The translations under genes were made by a program, and so were the position numbers. A DNA stretch of 64,000 bases, from NCBI GenBank assembly GCA_965219405.1, contig OZ244736.1:372001-436000 (forward strand), read 5' to 3'. Of this stretch, positions 34,538-44,669 are shown piece by piece; the stretch's first letter is position 1, and each line of letters opens with the position of its first letter. Under the pieces are notes generated by a model. It had not been told where the DNA came from. It ran no database searches and worked only from the letters and a program-made list of their open reading frames with translations. Source of the stretch: VXMO01 sp965219405. Lineage in GTDB: Bacteria; Chloroflexota; Dehalococcoidia; UBA6926.

Positions 34538-36202
34538 ATGGCTACACGCTCTGAAGAGGAAATCCGCGCGGCGCAGGCGGCGTGGGAGGAAAAGACGGCC
34601 GGCGCTCGCGAGCGCAAGGAGTCGTTTGACACGGACTCCATCGAGGGCATAGGGCGGGCGTATTCGCCTGAGAGTGTCCCTGATCTGGATTTCCTCAATG
34701 ATGTCGGATTCCCGGGCGAATACCCGTTTACACGGGGGGTACAGCCCACGATGTATCGCGGTCGGCTGTGGACGATGCGGCAGTACGCCGGATTCGGCAC
34801 ACCGACGGAGTCCAATGAGCGGTTCCGCTACCTGCTGGAACAAGGGCAGACGGGGCTCTCCGTGGCCTTTGATCTCCCAACACAGCTGGGCTACGACTCT
34901 GATGATTCGCACTCGCTGGGTGAGGTCGGGAAGGTCGGCGTCGCCATCGACTCCCTGCGCGATATGGAGTTGATGTTCGAGGATATCCCACTGGACAAGG
35001 TGAGCACGTCCATGACCATCAACTCGCCCGCCGCGGTGTTGGTTGCCATGTATGTGGCGGTGGGCGAGAAGCAGGGTCATACACCCGCCGCGCTCACGGG
35101 CACGGCGCAGAACGATGTGCTGAAGGAGTACATCGCGCGCGGTACATATATCTATCCGCCGGGGCCGTCGCTGCGTTTGGCGGCTGACCTGGTGGGCTAT
35201 TGCGCCCGCGAGATGCCGCGGTTCAACAGCATTTCAATCAGCGGCTACCACATGCGAGACGCGGGCAGCACGGCTGCGCAGGAGATCGCGTTCACGTTCG
35301 CCAACGCCATCGCGTATGGGGAGGCATTCGTTGAGCGGGGCGTTGACGCGGACTCGTGGGGGCCGCGCGTTTCGTGGATTTTCAACACGCACAACAATTT
35401 CATGGAAGAGGTTGCCAAGTACCGGGCGCTGCGCCGCATGTGGGCGAAGATCATGAAGGAGCGGTTCGGGGCGCAGGACCCGCGCTCATGGATGCTGCGC
35501 ACGCATACGCAGACGGGCGGGTCGACGCTGACGGCGCAGCAGCCGCAGAACAATATCGTCCGCGCGGCCTACCAGGCCATGGCGGCGGTGCTGGGCGGGG
35601 TTCAGAGTCTTGCGCTTTCCTGCTACGACGAGGCGCTGGGCATTCCGACGGACGAGGCGCAACGCGTCGCCTTGCGCACGCAGCAGATTCTCGCGCATGA
35701 GACCGGCATCGCCGACACGGTAGATCCGTTGGCGGGTTCGTATTTCGTCGAGTGGATGACGAACAACCTTGAAGAGAAGGCGTGGCAGTATCTGCGTCAG
35801 ATCGAGGACCTGGGCGGGGCGGTGACGGCCGTCGAGAACGGCGTCATCCAGAAGGAAATCGCGCAGGCATCGTATGAGACGCAGCAGTCCATTGAGAACG
35901 GCGATCAACTGGTGGTCGGTGTGAACTCGTTCACGGACGGCAATGAGGACACATCGCTGCAGGTGTTCCGCGTGGACAACCGCGTCGTCGCGGAGCAGCA
36001 TCAATCGTTGGAACGCGTGAAGGCGGAACGGAGCGCGGAGGATGTGACGAATGCGTTGGAGGCGCTGCGAGCCGCCGCGCGGGGCAACGACGACCTGATG
36101 CCTCCGATATTGGGCGCGGTTCGGGCGTATGCGACGACGGGCGAGATCTGCAGCGCGCTGCGTGACGTCTTCGGGGAGTACACGCCGCCGGTAGAGGTGT
36201 AG
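34538..36202 (+). CDS. Acyl-CoA mutase large catalytic subunit without B12-binding domain
   Basis: A 554-residue TIM-barrel chain of the methylmalonyl-CoA mutase family. Y83 (WTMRQYAGFG), R201 (ARGTYIYPP) and H238 (SISISGYHM) match the P. shermanii residues Y89, R207 and H244 with a constant offset of six, which excludes an isobutyryl-CoA mutase type and fits methylmalonyl- or ethylmalonyl-CoA. The chain ends before the cobalamin-binding domain, as in archaeal-type split mutases, and no small B12 subunit, epimerase or MeaB is in the window. By context it could be the ethylmalonyl-CoA mutase; methylmalonyl-CoA mutase is the conservative call. Confidence 0.88.
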   Translation: MATRSEEEIRAAQAAWEEKTAGARERKESFDTDSIEGIGRAYSPESVPDLDFLNDVGFPGEYPFTRGVQPTMYRGRLWTMRQYAGFGTPTESNERFRYLLEQGQTGLSVAFDLPTQLGYDSDDSHSLGEVGKVGVAIDSLRDMELMFEDIPLDKVSTSMTINSPAAVLVAMYVAVGEKQGHTPAALTGTAQNDVLKEYIARGTYIYPPGPSLRLAADLVGYCAREMPRFNSISISGYHMRDAGSTAAQEIAFTFANAIAYGEAFVERGVDADSWGPRVSWIFNTHNNFMEEVAKYRALRRMWAKIMKERFGAQDPRSWMLRTHTQTGGSTLTAQQPQNNIVRAAYQAMAAVLGGVQSLALSCYDEALGIPTDEAQRVALRTQQILAHETGIADTVDPLAGSYFVEWMTNNLEEKAWQYLRQIEDLGGAVTAVENGVIQKEIAQASYETQQSIENGDQLVVGVNSFTDGNEDTSLQVFRVDNRVVAEQHQSLERVKAERSAEDVTNALEALRAAARGNDDLMPPILGAVRAYATTGEICSALRDVFGEYTPPVEV

Positions 36203-36283
36203 CGGCCAGGGAAGAATCTGAAACTAACGCCCGATCTGAGGGCATGAATCGAAAAGGCAAGGAAGGAATAGGGGGTAAGAACC

Positions 36284-37033
36284 ATGGCAGGACTGTTGGA
36301 CGGCAAGGTGGCGCTCGTTACGGGTGGATCACGCGGCATTGGCCGCGCGACGGCAATTGAACTGGCGTCGAGCGGCGCGTCGGTGGCCGTGAACTTCAAC
36401 GCGAACGCGGACGCCGCGAATGAGGTCGTAAACGCGATTACATCCGCAGGCGGCAAGGCAGGCGCCTACCAGTTCGATATTTCGGATCGAGACGCCGTTG
36501 ATTCCCAGGTCGATCAGATCGTGACCGATCACGGGCCGATCACAATCCTGGTCAACAACGCGGGCGCGACTGCAGACCGCACGCTGAGGAACATGTCATT
36601 TGATCAGTGGGATCGCGTGATTGAGGTCAACCTGACCGGAACGTTCAACGTGACCAAGAAGGTCTGGGAGATCATGGGCGGGGCCGGCGGCGGCCACATC
36701 GTCAACATCAGTTCGATCGTCGGCGAGGCCGGACGGCTTGGCCTGATCAACTACTCGACGGCCAAGGCAGGGCTTTTGGGCTTCACCAAGACGGCTGCGA
36801 AAGAAGGCGCGCGTTCCAATATCCAGGTGAACGCCGTCGCCCCGGGCTTCATTGACACGGACATGATTTCCGGCCTGACGCCGGAGATGAAGGAGAACCT
36901 GAAGACGGAGGCCACGCTTGGCCGCCTCGGAGAGGTTGAAGAGATTGCCAAGGTCGTGCGTTTCATCGTCAGTGAGGCGACATACATGACCGGCGCGACA
37001 ATTGACGTAAACGGCGGGATGTACTACCGCTAG
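36284..37033 (+). CDS. 3-oxoacyl/acetoacetyl-CoA reductase (FabG/PhaB-like SDR)
   Basis: A 249-residue SDR with TGGSRGIG (13-20), NNAG (91-94), serine in NISSIVG and the Y157-x3-K161 pair in NYSTAK, ending TGATIDVNGGMYY. Beside the thiolase gene it should reduce acetoacetyl-CoA to (R)-3-hydroxybutyryl-CoA with NADPH. FabG in fatty-acid synthesis is the alternative, but no other fab gene is near. No polyhydroxyalkanoate synthase is seen in the window. ATG 36284 lies behind AATAGGGGG. Confidence 0.85.
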   Translation: MAGLLDGKVALVTGGSRGIGRATAIELASSGASVAVNFNANADAANEVVNAITSAGGKAGAYQFDISDRDAVDSQVDQIVTDHGPITILVNNAGATADRTLRNMSFDQWDRVIEVNLTGTFNVTKKVWEIMGGAGGGHIVNISSIVGEAGRLGLINYSTAKAGLLGFTKTAAKEGARSNIQVNAVAPGFIDTDMISGLTPEMKENLKTEATLGRLGEVEEIAKVVRFIVSEATYMTGATIDVNGGMYYR

Positions 37034-37075
37034 AACACTGTCGGCAACCAGGGAGAACCCAGGGGGATTGGAATC

Positions 37076-38263
37076 ATGAGCGATGCAGTAATCGTGAGCG
37101 CAGTGCGAACGGCGGTGGGGGCGATGGGCGGCGGCCTTGCAGGCGTTGCGGCGCCAAAGTTGGGCGCCATCACCATCCAGGAGGCCATCGGGCGCTCCGG
37201 GATTCCGGATGACATCCAGCCGGATGAGGTGCTGATGGGGAACGTGATCCAGGCGGGGCTGGGCCAGAACCCGGCGCGCCAGTCCGCCATCCAGGGCGGG
37301 CTGCCGGTGAGCGTGCCGTCCACGACCATCAACAAGGTCTGCGGGTCCGGCCTCAAGACAGTGATTCTCGCCTCACAGGCCATCCGCGCCGGCGACTCGC
37401 AGTACATCGTGGCGGGCGGCATGGAGAACATGAGCGCAGGACCGTACCTGGTGCAGAACGGCCGCTACGGCTATCGACTGGGTCACGCCGAGTTGATTGA
37501 CGCGACGGTCCACGACGGTCTGTGGTGCGCGATGGAAGATTGCCACATGGGCATCACGGCGGAGAACGTGGCGGCCGAGTACGGCGTCACGCGTGACGAC
37601 CAGGATGCCTTTTCCGCGGAATCGCAGCGGCGCGCCGGTGAGGCGATGAGCAGCGGGCGTTTCGCGGATGAGATTGTCAACGTGGAGATTCCACAGCGGC
37701 GCGGCGACCCGGTCGTGGTGGATACGGATGAGTACCCGCGCCCGGATTCGACATCGGAGACGCTGGCACGACTGCGCCCCGCGTTCACCCAGGACAACGG
37801 CACGGTGACGGCGGGCAACGCGTCCGGCATCAATGACGGAGCGGCGACGACCATCGTCGTCTCTGAGGAGTTCGCCAACGAGCATGGGCTGAAGCCACTG
37901 GCGCGTGTGCGCGGTTATGCCGCTGCGGGCGTGGATCCACGCATCATGGGCATCGGCCCCATCACCGCGATGCAGAAGGCCGTGCGCCACGCGGGACTGA
38001 CGATCCAGGACATCGACCTGATTGAGCTGAATGAGGCGTTCGCCGCGCAGTCCGTTGCGGTCACACGCGAGCTTGAGCTCAACCCGGACATCGTGAATGT
38101 CAACGGCGGTGCAATTGCCATCGGCCACCCGATTGGCGCGTCCGGCACGCGCATTCTTGTCACGCTGCTCCATGAGATGCAGAAGCGAGAGGCGCAGTTC
38201 GGGATGGCATCGCTGTGCATCGGCGGCGGACAGGGCATCGCGCTCGTCGTCGAGGCGGCGTAG
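37076..38263 (+). CDS. Acetyl-CoA acetyltransferase (thiolase)
   Basis: A 395-residue thiolase with acyl-accepting C89 (NKVCGSG), H351 (GHPIGASG) and C381 (LCIGGGQG), all complete. It condenses two acetyl-CoA to acetoacetyl-CoA, or cleaves it. It lies 42 bases after the reductase and closes the acyl-CoA cluster that begins at 31329. Together the pair gives the first two steps from acetyl-CoA toward crotonyl-CoA. Confidence 0.92.
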   Translation: MSDAVIVSAVRTAVGAMGGGLAGVAAPKLGAITIQEAIGRSGIPDDIQPDEVLMGNVIQAGLGQNPARQSAIQGGLPVSVPSTTINKVCGSGLKTVILASQAIRAGDSQYIVAGGMENMSAGPYLVQNGRYGYRLGHAELIDATVHDGLWCAMEDCHMGITAENVAAEYGVTRDDQDAFSAESQRRAGEAMSSGRFADEIVNVEIPQRRGDPVVVDTDEYPRPDSTSETLARLRPAFTQDNGTVTAGNASGINDGAATTIVVSEEFANEHGLKPLARVRGYAAAGVDPRIMGIGPITAMQKAVRHAGLTIQDIDLIELNEAFAAQSVAVTRELELNPDIVNVNGGAIAIGHPIGASGTRILVTLLHEMQKREAQFGMASLCIGGGQGIALVVEAA

Positions 38264-38333
38264 GAGACGAACCGCCACATCCACATGGTGAGCGTACAAT
38301 CAGATGGTAAGGCAACGATAAGGAGTTGGATTG

Positions 38334-38510
38334 GTGGCGACGGTGGAAGAGCGCGTCAGTTTTATCGAGGGCAAGCTGGATCAGTTTGCCACAAAGGCCG
38401 ACATGGCCGAGATGGAATCACGCCTGATCAAATGGATGGTAACGCTGCAGCTGCTCGGGCTGGGTGCAATAGCAGCTATCGTGGCCACGGCAGTCCAATT
38501 GTTGGGATAA
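38334..38510 (+). CDS. Small coiled-coil plus single-helix membrane protein
   Basis: A 58-residue protein. Residues 3-32 are a charged amphipathic helix (EERVSFIEGKLDQF, DMAEMESRL), and residues 35-57 are a hydrophobic membrane helix (VTLQLLGLGAIAAIVATAV). It starts at GTG 38334 (or the adjacent TTG 38331) behind AAGGAG. The layout is like small phage XhlA-type or DUF1640-type proteins, but I cannot assign a family. It sits between the thiolase and the groE promoter. Confidence 0.6.
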   Translation: MATVEERVSFIEGKLDQFATKADMAEMESRLIKWMVTLQLLGLGAIAAIVATAVQLLG

Positions 38511-38608
38511 GAACGGGATCAAGACAGTTGGCAAAGTGATTAGCAGTCAGCCAGTCTGAGTGCGAATCAAACAGGGGGCGGCGGGGTGAGACCCGCGGCC
38601 TTCGGGAC

Positions 38609-38638
38609 TTGCGCAAGGGGTGAGGACATGCGTATACT
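38609..38638 (+). promoter_or_regulatory. groESL promoter
   Basis: TTGCGC (38609-38614) and TATACT (38633-38638) are 18 bases apart, and the CIRCE operator begins eight bases after the -10 box, where transcription should start. Confidence 0.65.
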
Positions 38639-38645
38639 GCGCGTG

Positions 38646-38672
38646 TTAGCACTCTCGGCGCGAGAGTGCTAA
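38646..38672. promoter_or_regulatory. CIRCE operator (HrcA binding site)
   Basis: TTAGCACTC, nine bases, then GAGTGCTAA: a perfect match to the CIRCE consensus with its exact 9-bp spacing. It lies at the expected transcription start of groES-groEL, so HrcA repression released by heat or protein-folding stress is likely. Confidence 0.96.
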
Positions 38673-38712
38673 TTCTGCGAAAAAGACGATTACAGGAGGG
38701 ATAGAGAGAGGT

Positions 38713-39006
38713 ATGGCGCGCACATTTCAGCCGCTGGGGGATCGGATTGTGATCAAGCCGATTGAGCAGGAGGAGGTCTCCAAGGGGGGCCTGGTTCTGC
38801 CGGACACGGCACGGGAACGTCCACAGGAGGGCGAGGTCATCGCGGCCGGCCCGGGACGGCTCACGGACGAGGGCAACCGGATTCCGATGGAACTAGTCGT
38901 CGGCGACAAGGTTCTGTACGCGAAGTACGCGGGAACCGAACTGAAGGAAGACGACGAGGATTTCCTGGTGCTCCGGGAGTCCGACATCCTGGCGAAGATC
39001 AGCTAG
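38713..39006 (+). CDS. groES: Co-chaperonin GroES
   Basis: A 97-residue ring protein that caps GroEL. It has PLGDRIVIKP at the start, the mobile loop EEVSKGGLVLPDTA (20-33) and GDKVLYAKYAGTE. Length is normal. It lies 40 bases after the CIRCE element with a purine-rich leader (ACAGGAGGG) and 35 bases before groEL. Confidence 0.97.
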   Translation: MARTFQPLGDRIVIKPIEQEEVSKGGLVLPDTARERPQEGEVIAAGPGRLTDEGNRIPMELVVGDKVLYAKYAGTELKEDDEDFLVLRESDILAKIS

Positions 39007-39041
39007 TCACAGTTTCGAAAGGCACACAGGAGGCACAGTCA

Positions 39042-40652
<1,611 letters not shown>

Positions 40653-40677
40653 GCCGACTCAACTGATTCGAGACCGC

Positions 40678-40718
40678 AAGTTCCCCGCTCACCGTACGGT
40701 GAGCGGGGAACTTCTTTT
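40678..40718 (+). terminator. Intrinsic terminator of groESL
   Basis: AAGTTCCCCGCTCACCGT is followed by its exact reverse complement (40678-40713), giving an 18-bp palindromic stem, then CTTTTT. It lies 25 bases after the groEL stop. Confidence 0.93.
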
Positions 40719-40775
40719 TGGTGGCGATTGGTTGTTTGGCTGAACCGCCTGTACCATCACTCAGGGGGTGAACTC

Positions 40776-41495
40776 ATGGGACAACTCGACGGCAAGGTCT
40801 GCATCATTACGGGAGGCGGCAGGGGCATCGGAAAAGGGATCGCGCGCGCCTTCGCCAAGGAGGGCGCGATCCTTGTTCTGGCTTCGCGACAACTTGAGCA
40901 TCTCAATGCGACCGCCGAAGAGATGCGCGGATACGGGGCGCCTACCCTCGTAGTCCAGACGGATGTGACCAGCGAGGATCAGATCAAGAGCCTCTTTGCG
41001 ACAACAATGGCGGAACACGGGCGAGTCGACATTCTGGTGAATAACTCCGGCGTGTTCGACGGCGGGCCCGTCGATGAGCTCTCGTTGGAAACATGGACCA
41101 AAGTCATCAACATCAACCTCACCGCGGTTTTCATCTGCACAAGAGAGGCCATGAAAATCATGAAGCCGCAGGGAGGCGGGCGCATCATCAACATCGGCAG
41201 CATCTCGTCGAATATGCCCAGGTGGAATTCGGTCGCCTACACATCCACTAAGCACGCAATCATTGGTCTCACAAAGTCGACCGCGCTCGAAGGCAGAGAG
41301 TATGGCATCTCTGCAGGCGCGCTTCACCCCGGTAGTGTCACATTGGAGTGGCGAGGGCCCGAGGATCCAGATGCAACGATGTCAGTGGATGACATAGGGG
41401 GGGTGGCATTGGCAATGGCCGTGCTACCGCCGTACGCAAATATGCTCGATGCATCCGTTCTGCCCGTTAAACAGCCCTACCTGGGGCGCGGATAG
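40776..41495 (+). CDS. Short-chain dehydrogenase/reductase
   Basis: A 239-residue SDR with TGGGRGIG (near 13-20), NNSG (near 90), serine in INIGSISS and the YTSTK pair near 153-157. ATG 40776 follows GGGGGTGA; an upstream in-frame ATG at 40728 lies just after the terminator and lacks support. The C-terminal KQPYLGRG is unusual, and the usual DGG segment is missing. It is convergent with tsaD with one base between the stops. The substrate is unknown. Confidence 0.83.
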   Translation: MGQLDGKVCIITGGGRGIGKGIARAFAKEGAILVLASRQLEHLNATAEEMRGYGAPTLVVQTDVTSEDQIKSLFATTMAEHGRVDILVNNSGVFDGGPVDELSLETWTKVININLTAVFICTREAMKIMKPQGGGRIINIGSISSNMPRWNSVAYTSTKHAIIGLTKSTALEGREYGISAGALHPGSVTLEWRGPEDPDATMSVDDIGGVALAMAVLPPYANMLDASVLPVKQPYLGRG

Positions 41496-41496
41496 C

Positions 41497-42519
41497 CTAC
41501 GACGTCATACGGAGGCTGGGCACGGCGTCAAGCTGACCGTTGTCAGGCTCAGCACCCTGTTCGATGACGAAGGCGGCGCGGGCGGCAATCATGACACCGT
41601 TGTCGGTGCAGAGGCCGGGGCGGGGCCGCCACACGGGCATATCCGCCTTCTGCAGAACCTCTTCGCCGAGAGCGCCGTTTGCCGCGACACCGCCGGACAG
41701 CATGACGGACTTCGCTTTCGTGGCTCGCGCGACCTCCAACAGGCGGTCGGCAAGGCCTGTAACAGCGGTCTGCTGAAAGCCTGCGGCGATGTTGGCAACG
41801 TCTTCCTGGCTCAGCGCTTCCGTCCCGCCCCGTTCATTCACCACGCGGAGCACTGCCGTCTTGAGGCCGCTAAAGCTGAAATCCCAAGATTCCCTGATCA
41901 GCGGGCTGGGAAAGCGGACAGGTTCGGTCGCCTCTTTCGCCACTCGTTCAATTATTGGGCCGCCGGGGTAACCGAGGCCAAGCAATCGGGCGACCTTGTC
42001 AAACGCCTCTCCCGCGGCATCGTCTCGCGTCTCGCTCAGCAGCCGGTAGTTCCCATGCTCCCCAACCATCACGATATCCGTATGGCCGCCGGAGACGATG
42101 AGCGCCACGGATGGCAGCAGCGGGTCGCCCCGCTCCTCACTGTCCCACTGCCCGTCCGCGATCCAATTCGCATAGACATGTCCCTCAAGATGGTGGACAC
42201 CGTACAGTGGCAGGTCCCACGCCATTGCGAGCGCCTTGGCGAAATTGACACCCACCAACAGGGAGCCCGCCAGTCCCGGGCCGTACGTCACGGCGATGGC
42301 ATCGAGATTGTGGTCTCCGTCATGTCGCTGCATGACGTCACGCAGGAGCGTGGGAAATGTCAGCAGGTGCTGGCGTGACGCGATCTCCGGAACCACGCCG
42401 CCGAATCGCGCATGGATATCCGCCTGCGAAGACAGGCCATGGACGATGACACGACGACCGTCCTCAACGATGGCGATGCCCGTCTCATCGCAAGACGATT
42501 CGATACCAAGAATTCTCAT
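41497..42519 (-). CDS. tsaD: tRNA threonylcarbamoyladenosine transferase TsaD
   Basis: A 340-residue ASKHA-fold protein that transfers the threonylcarbamoyl group to A37 of ANN-decoding tRNAs together with TsaB and TsaE. GIESSCDETG opens the protein, the metal-binding histidines lie in HHLEGH (near 109-114) with a further one in ASRQHLL, and VSGGHTDIV and MLSGGVAANG mark the nucleotide site. Length is normal. tsaB and tsaE are not adjacent. Confidence 0.95.
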   Translation of the reverse strand: MRILGIESSCDETGIAIVEDGRRVIVHGLSSQADIHARFGGVVPEIASRQHLLTFPTLLRDVMQRHDGDHNLDAIAVTYGPGLAGSLLVGVNFAKALAMAWDLPLYGVHHLEGHVYANWIADGQWDSEERGDPLLPSVALIVSGGHTDIVMVGEHGNYRLLSETRDDAAGEAFDKVARLLGLGYPGGPIIERVAKEATEPVRFPSPLIRESWDFSFSGLKTAVLRVVNERGGTEALSQEDVANIAAGFQQTAVTGLADRLLEVARATKAKSVMLSGGVAANGALGEEVLQKADMPVWRPRPGLCTDNGVMIAARAAFVIEQGAEPDNGQLDAVPSLRMTS

Positions 42520-42559
42520 GGTGGCGCGGCCGTGAGGGTTCGGAGTGAGCCCGTGTGGC

Positions 42560-43201
42560 TCAGGCCGCAGTGAGTTGCAGCATCAACATGGCGAATTCAT
42601 TTTCCTGCGCCGCCATGCGGTAGAGCGAACGCATTGCAGGATCAATGCCGGACTTGATAATCGTCGATATGTGCTCTTCTTCAATGACATCCGGCATCTG
42701 CGACCAGCCGATCACGATGGTATCGCCGTCATCAATCTGCTCGTTTGCCACATAGATGGGCACTTCACCCTCTTCTCCGAGCGCGCCGCCCAGGTTACCC
42801 GGCGTCACATAGCCCGGATAATAGATCTGTTCGCTGGTAACAACCCAGGAGACCGCCGGCCCGGCCCAGGCAAGGTAGACCTCATTCCCGGTGAGCGCGG
42901 CCAATACTGCGCTTGCGCGCCAGCCGCGCACGGAGTACTCGCTCAGAGTTGACTGGGCAGACTCAATCGCGTTCTGCAGGTAGCGTGTCGTCGTAAGTCT
43001 TCGCTGCGCATTAAGTCCTTCCTCAAGCGCCTCCCAGACGATGTCCGAAACTGTTGCTGCCGGGCCTGAAACGACCTCCACCAGGCCGTAAACGGCCTCG
43101 ATACCCTCTCGTCGCCTGTCATCCCACGTGCGGATATAAGGTGCCATCGGCTGCGCCTCGCCGCCCGAAATGCTGAAACTAGCCGTAGTGTATGTTGCCA
43201 T
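42560..43201 (-). CDS. PP2C-like protein lacking metal-binding aspartates (pseudophosphatase)
   Basis: A 213-residue protein whose second half follows the PP2C strand order: ASAVLAALTGNEVYLAWAG, then IDDGDTIVIGWSQMP, then ENEFAMLMLQL. At the places where active PP2C enzymes have GD, SDG and DN aspartates it has GP, WSQ and NE, so the two-metal site seems lost. It may be a binding or regulatory version of the fold. It lies 40 bases upstream of tsaD on the same strand. The fold assignment is by pattern only. Confidence 0.5.
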   Translation of the reverse strand: MATYTTASFSISGGEAQPMAPYIRTWDDRRREGIEAVYGLVEVVSGPAATVSDIVWEALEEGLNAQRRLTTTRYLQNAIESAQSTLSEYSVRGWRASAVLAALTGNEVYLAWAGPAVSWVVTSEQIYYPGYVTPGNLGGALGEEGEVPIYVANEQIDDGDTIVIGWSQMPDVIEEEHISTIIKSGIDPAMRSLYRMAAQENEFAMLMLQLTAA

Positions 43202-43354
43202 TCGAAAAATCCCCGCGCCCTCAAAATAGCATTCGCATTAATGATACCAGTGGGCGCTACTCCCTCGGCCTGGCGCGAACGATTGCTGCGCGAGATGTAG
43301 AATAGTCACCTATAACGACGGCAATCTCCCATCAGGGAGGAGGGACGCACGCGC

Positions 43355-44617
43355 ATGCAGGAGGTCGAGACCATTAGCCTTGCGCTATTGGGGCTCTCCT
43401 TTCTCTTTTCGGCAATCTTCTCAGGCACGGAGGCGGCTTTTCTTGCGTCTCAACCACATCGCCTGAGGCACCGCGCCGAGAACGGTTCACGAGGGGCGCG
43501 CATCGCGTCGGGGATGAAGGAAAGACCGGAGCGATTCCTTTCGACGCTGCTGGTCGGCAACAATCTCACGAACACCGCCGCCGCGGCCATCGCAACCAGC
43601 ATCGCCCTGACACTGCTCGAGAACTCGGAGCAGGGTCTTGTCGCGGCGACGATTGTCACCACTATTGCCCTGCTCGTCTTCGCGGAAATCACGCCAAAGA
43701 CGGTCGGCGCGCGTCATGCAGAGCGCGTGATGGTGATCGTGGCGCCGCCTTTCCGTGTCTTTTCATTCATTTTCGGGCCCGTGACGATTGTTTTCACGAC
43801 GTTTGCGGGCTTCGTGGCATGGGTGACGGGCGGGACAGGCCGCGCCGTGGTAGACGCGCAGGAGTTCCGCGCAATGATCAGGACCGGCGTGGAACAGGGA
43901 ACCGTGGAGGAGCGGGAGGCTGAGCTTGTTCACAAGGTGTTCCAGTTTGGCGACCGCATGGTCCGGGAGATCATGACGCCGCGGACGGAGATCATCTGGG
44001 TGCGGAACGGAACGACCCTTTCAGAGTTTCTCGAGATTTACGCCCAGCATTCCCATTCACACTTCCCCGTTCTGGGAGATGAGCCGGACACCGTGGCGGG
44101 CATCCTCTCCATCAAGAGCGTTCTCCACAAGCACGCCCTCGGTGAACTCACAATAAACAGCTCCATCACCACAGACCTGCGTGAGACGCACTTCGTTCCG
44201 GAGACCAAGATGATCGACGACCTTATGGACGAGATGCGGGCGCACCGGTCGCGGATGGTGATGGTGGTCGACGAGTTTGGCGATATTTCCGGCCTTGTGA
44301 CGCTCAGCCGCGCCATCGAGCTCATCGTCGGGCGGGTGGACGATCCCGGCGATCCGCAGGCGTTCCAGGCGGTGGATGAGCGCACAGTGCGCGTGGACGG
44401 CATCATGCATATCGACGAACTGGCGGAGCAACTGAACATCCACCTGCCGGACGGCGACGGCGAGTATGAGACCATTGCCGGCTTCGTGCTCAAGCAGCTT
44501 GGGCGGATTCCCGAGGAGGGGGAGGCCCTTGTGCATGGTCCATACGAGATCACGGTGGCACAGATCCACGGCGCGCGAATCGACGAGGTGACGGTGCGGA
44601 CGGAGGACGGTCAATGA
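43355..44617 (+). CDS. CNNM/CorC-type transporter (DUF21, CBS pair, CorC_HlyC)
   Basis: A 420-residue membrane protein with a DUF21 domain of about four helices (residues 1-165; FSGTEAAFLAS near 23, GNNLTNTAAAA near 67, EITPKTVGARHAER near 110), a pair of CBS domains (about 205-330; MTPRTEI, MVVDEFGDISGLVT) and the C-terminal transporter-associated domain (from about 340). Relatives export magnesium or cobalt ions, or act in sodium/magnesium exchange. A strong GGAGGAGGGA precedes ATG 43355. Length is normal. Confidence 0.9.
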   Translation: MQEVETISLALLGLSFLFSAIFSGTEAAFLASQPHRLRHRAENGSRGARIASGMKERPERFLSTLLVGNNLTNTAAAAIATSIALTLLENSEQGLVAATIVTTIALLVFAEITPKTVGARHAERVMVIVAPPFRVFSFIFGPVTIVFTTFAGFVAWVTGGTGRAVVDAQEFRAMIRTGVEQGTVEEREAELVHKVFQFGDRMVREIMTPRTEIIWVRNGTTLSEFLEIYAQHSHSHFPVLGDEPDTVAGILSIKSVLHKHALGELTINSSITTDLRETHFVPETKMIDDLMDEMRAHRSRMVMVVDEFGDISGLVTLSRAIELIVGRVDDPGDPQAFQAVDERTVRVDGIMHIDELAEQLNIHLPDGDGEYETIAGFVLKQLGRIPEEGEALVHGPYEITVAQIHGARIDEVTVRTEDGQ

Positions 44618-44669
44618 TGCCGGTCACACCAATCATTGCCGACAAGCAACGCCCCCCAGAGGTTCCGGA

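Noticed and set aside
36284..38263. Polyhydroxyalkanoate synthesis operon (phaA-phaB-phaJ)
   Set aside because: Thiolase, reductase and hydratase fit, but no PHA synthase or phasin is present and the mutase, lyase and dehydrogenase fit another pathway better.
37373..38299. 308-codon open frame opposite the thiolase gene
   Set aside because: Antisense shadow; composition is skewed to H and R, and there is no motif.
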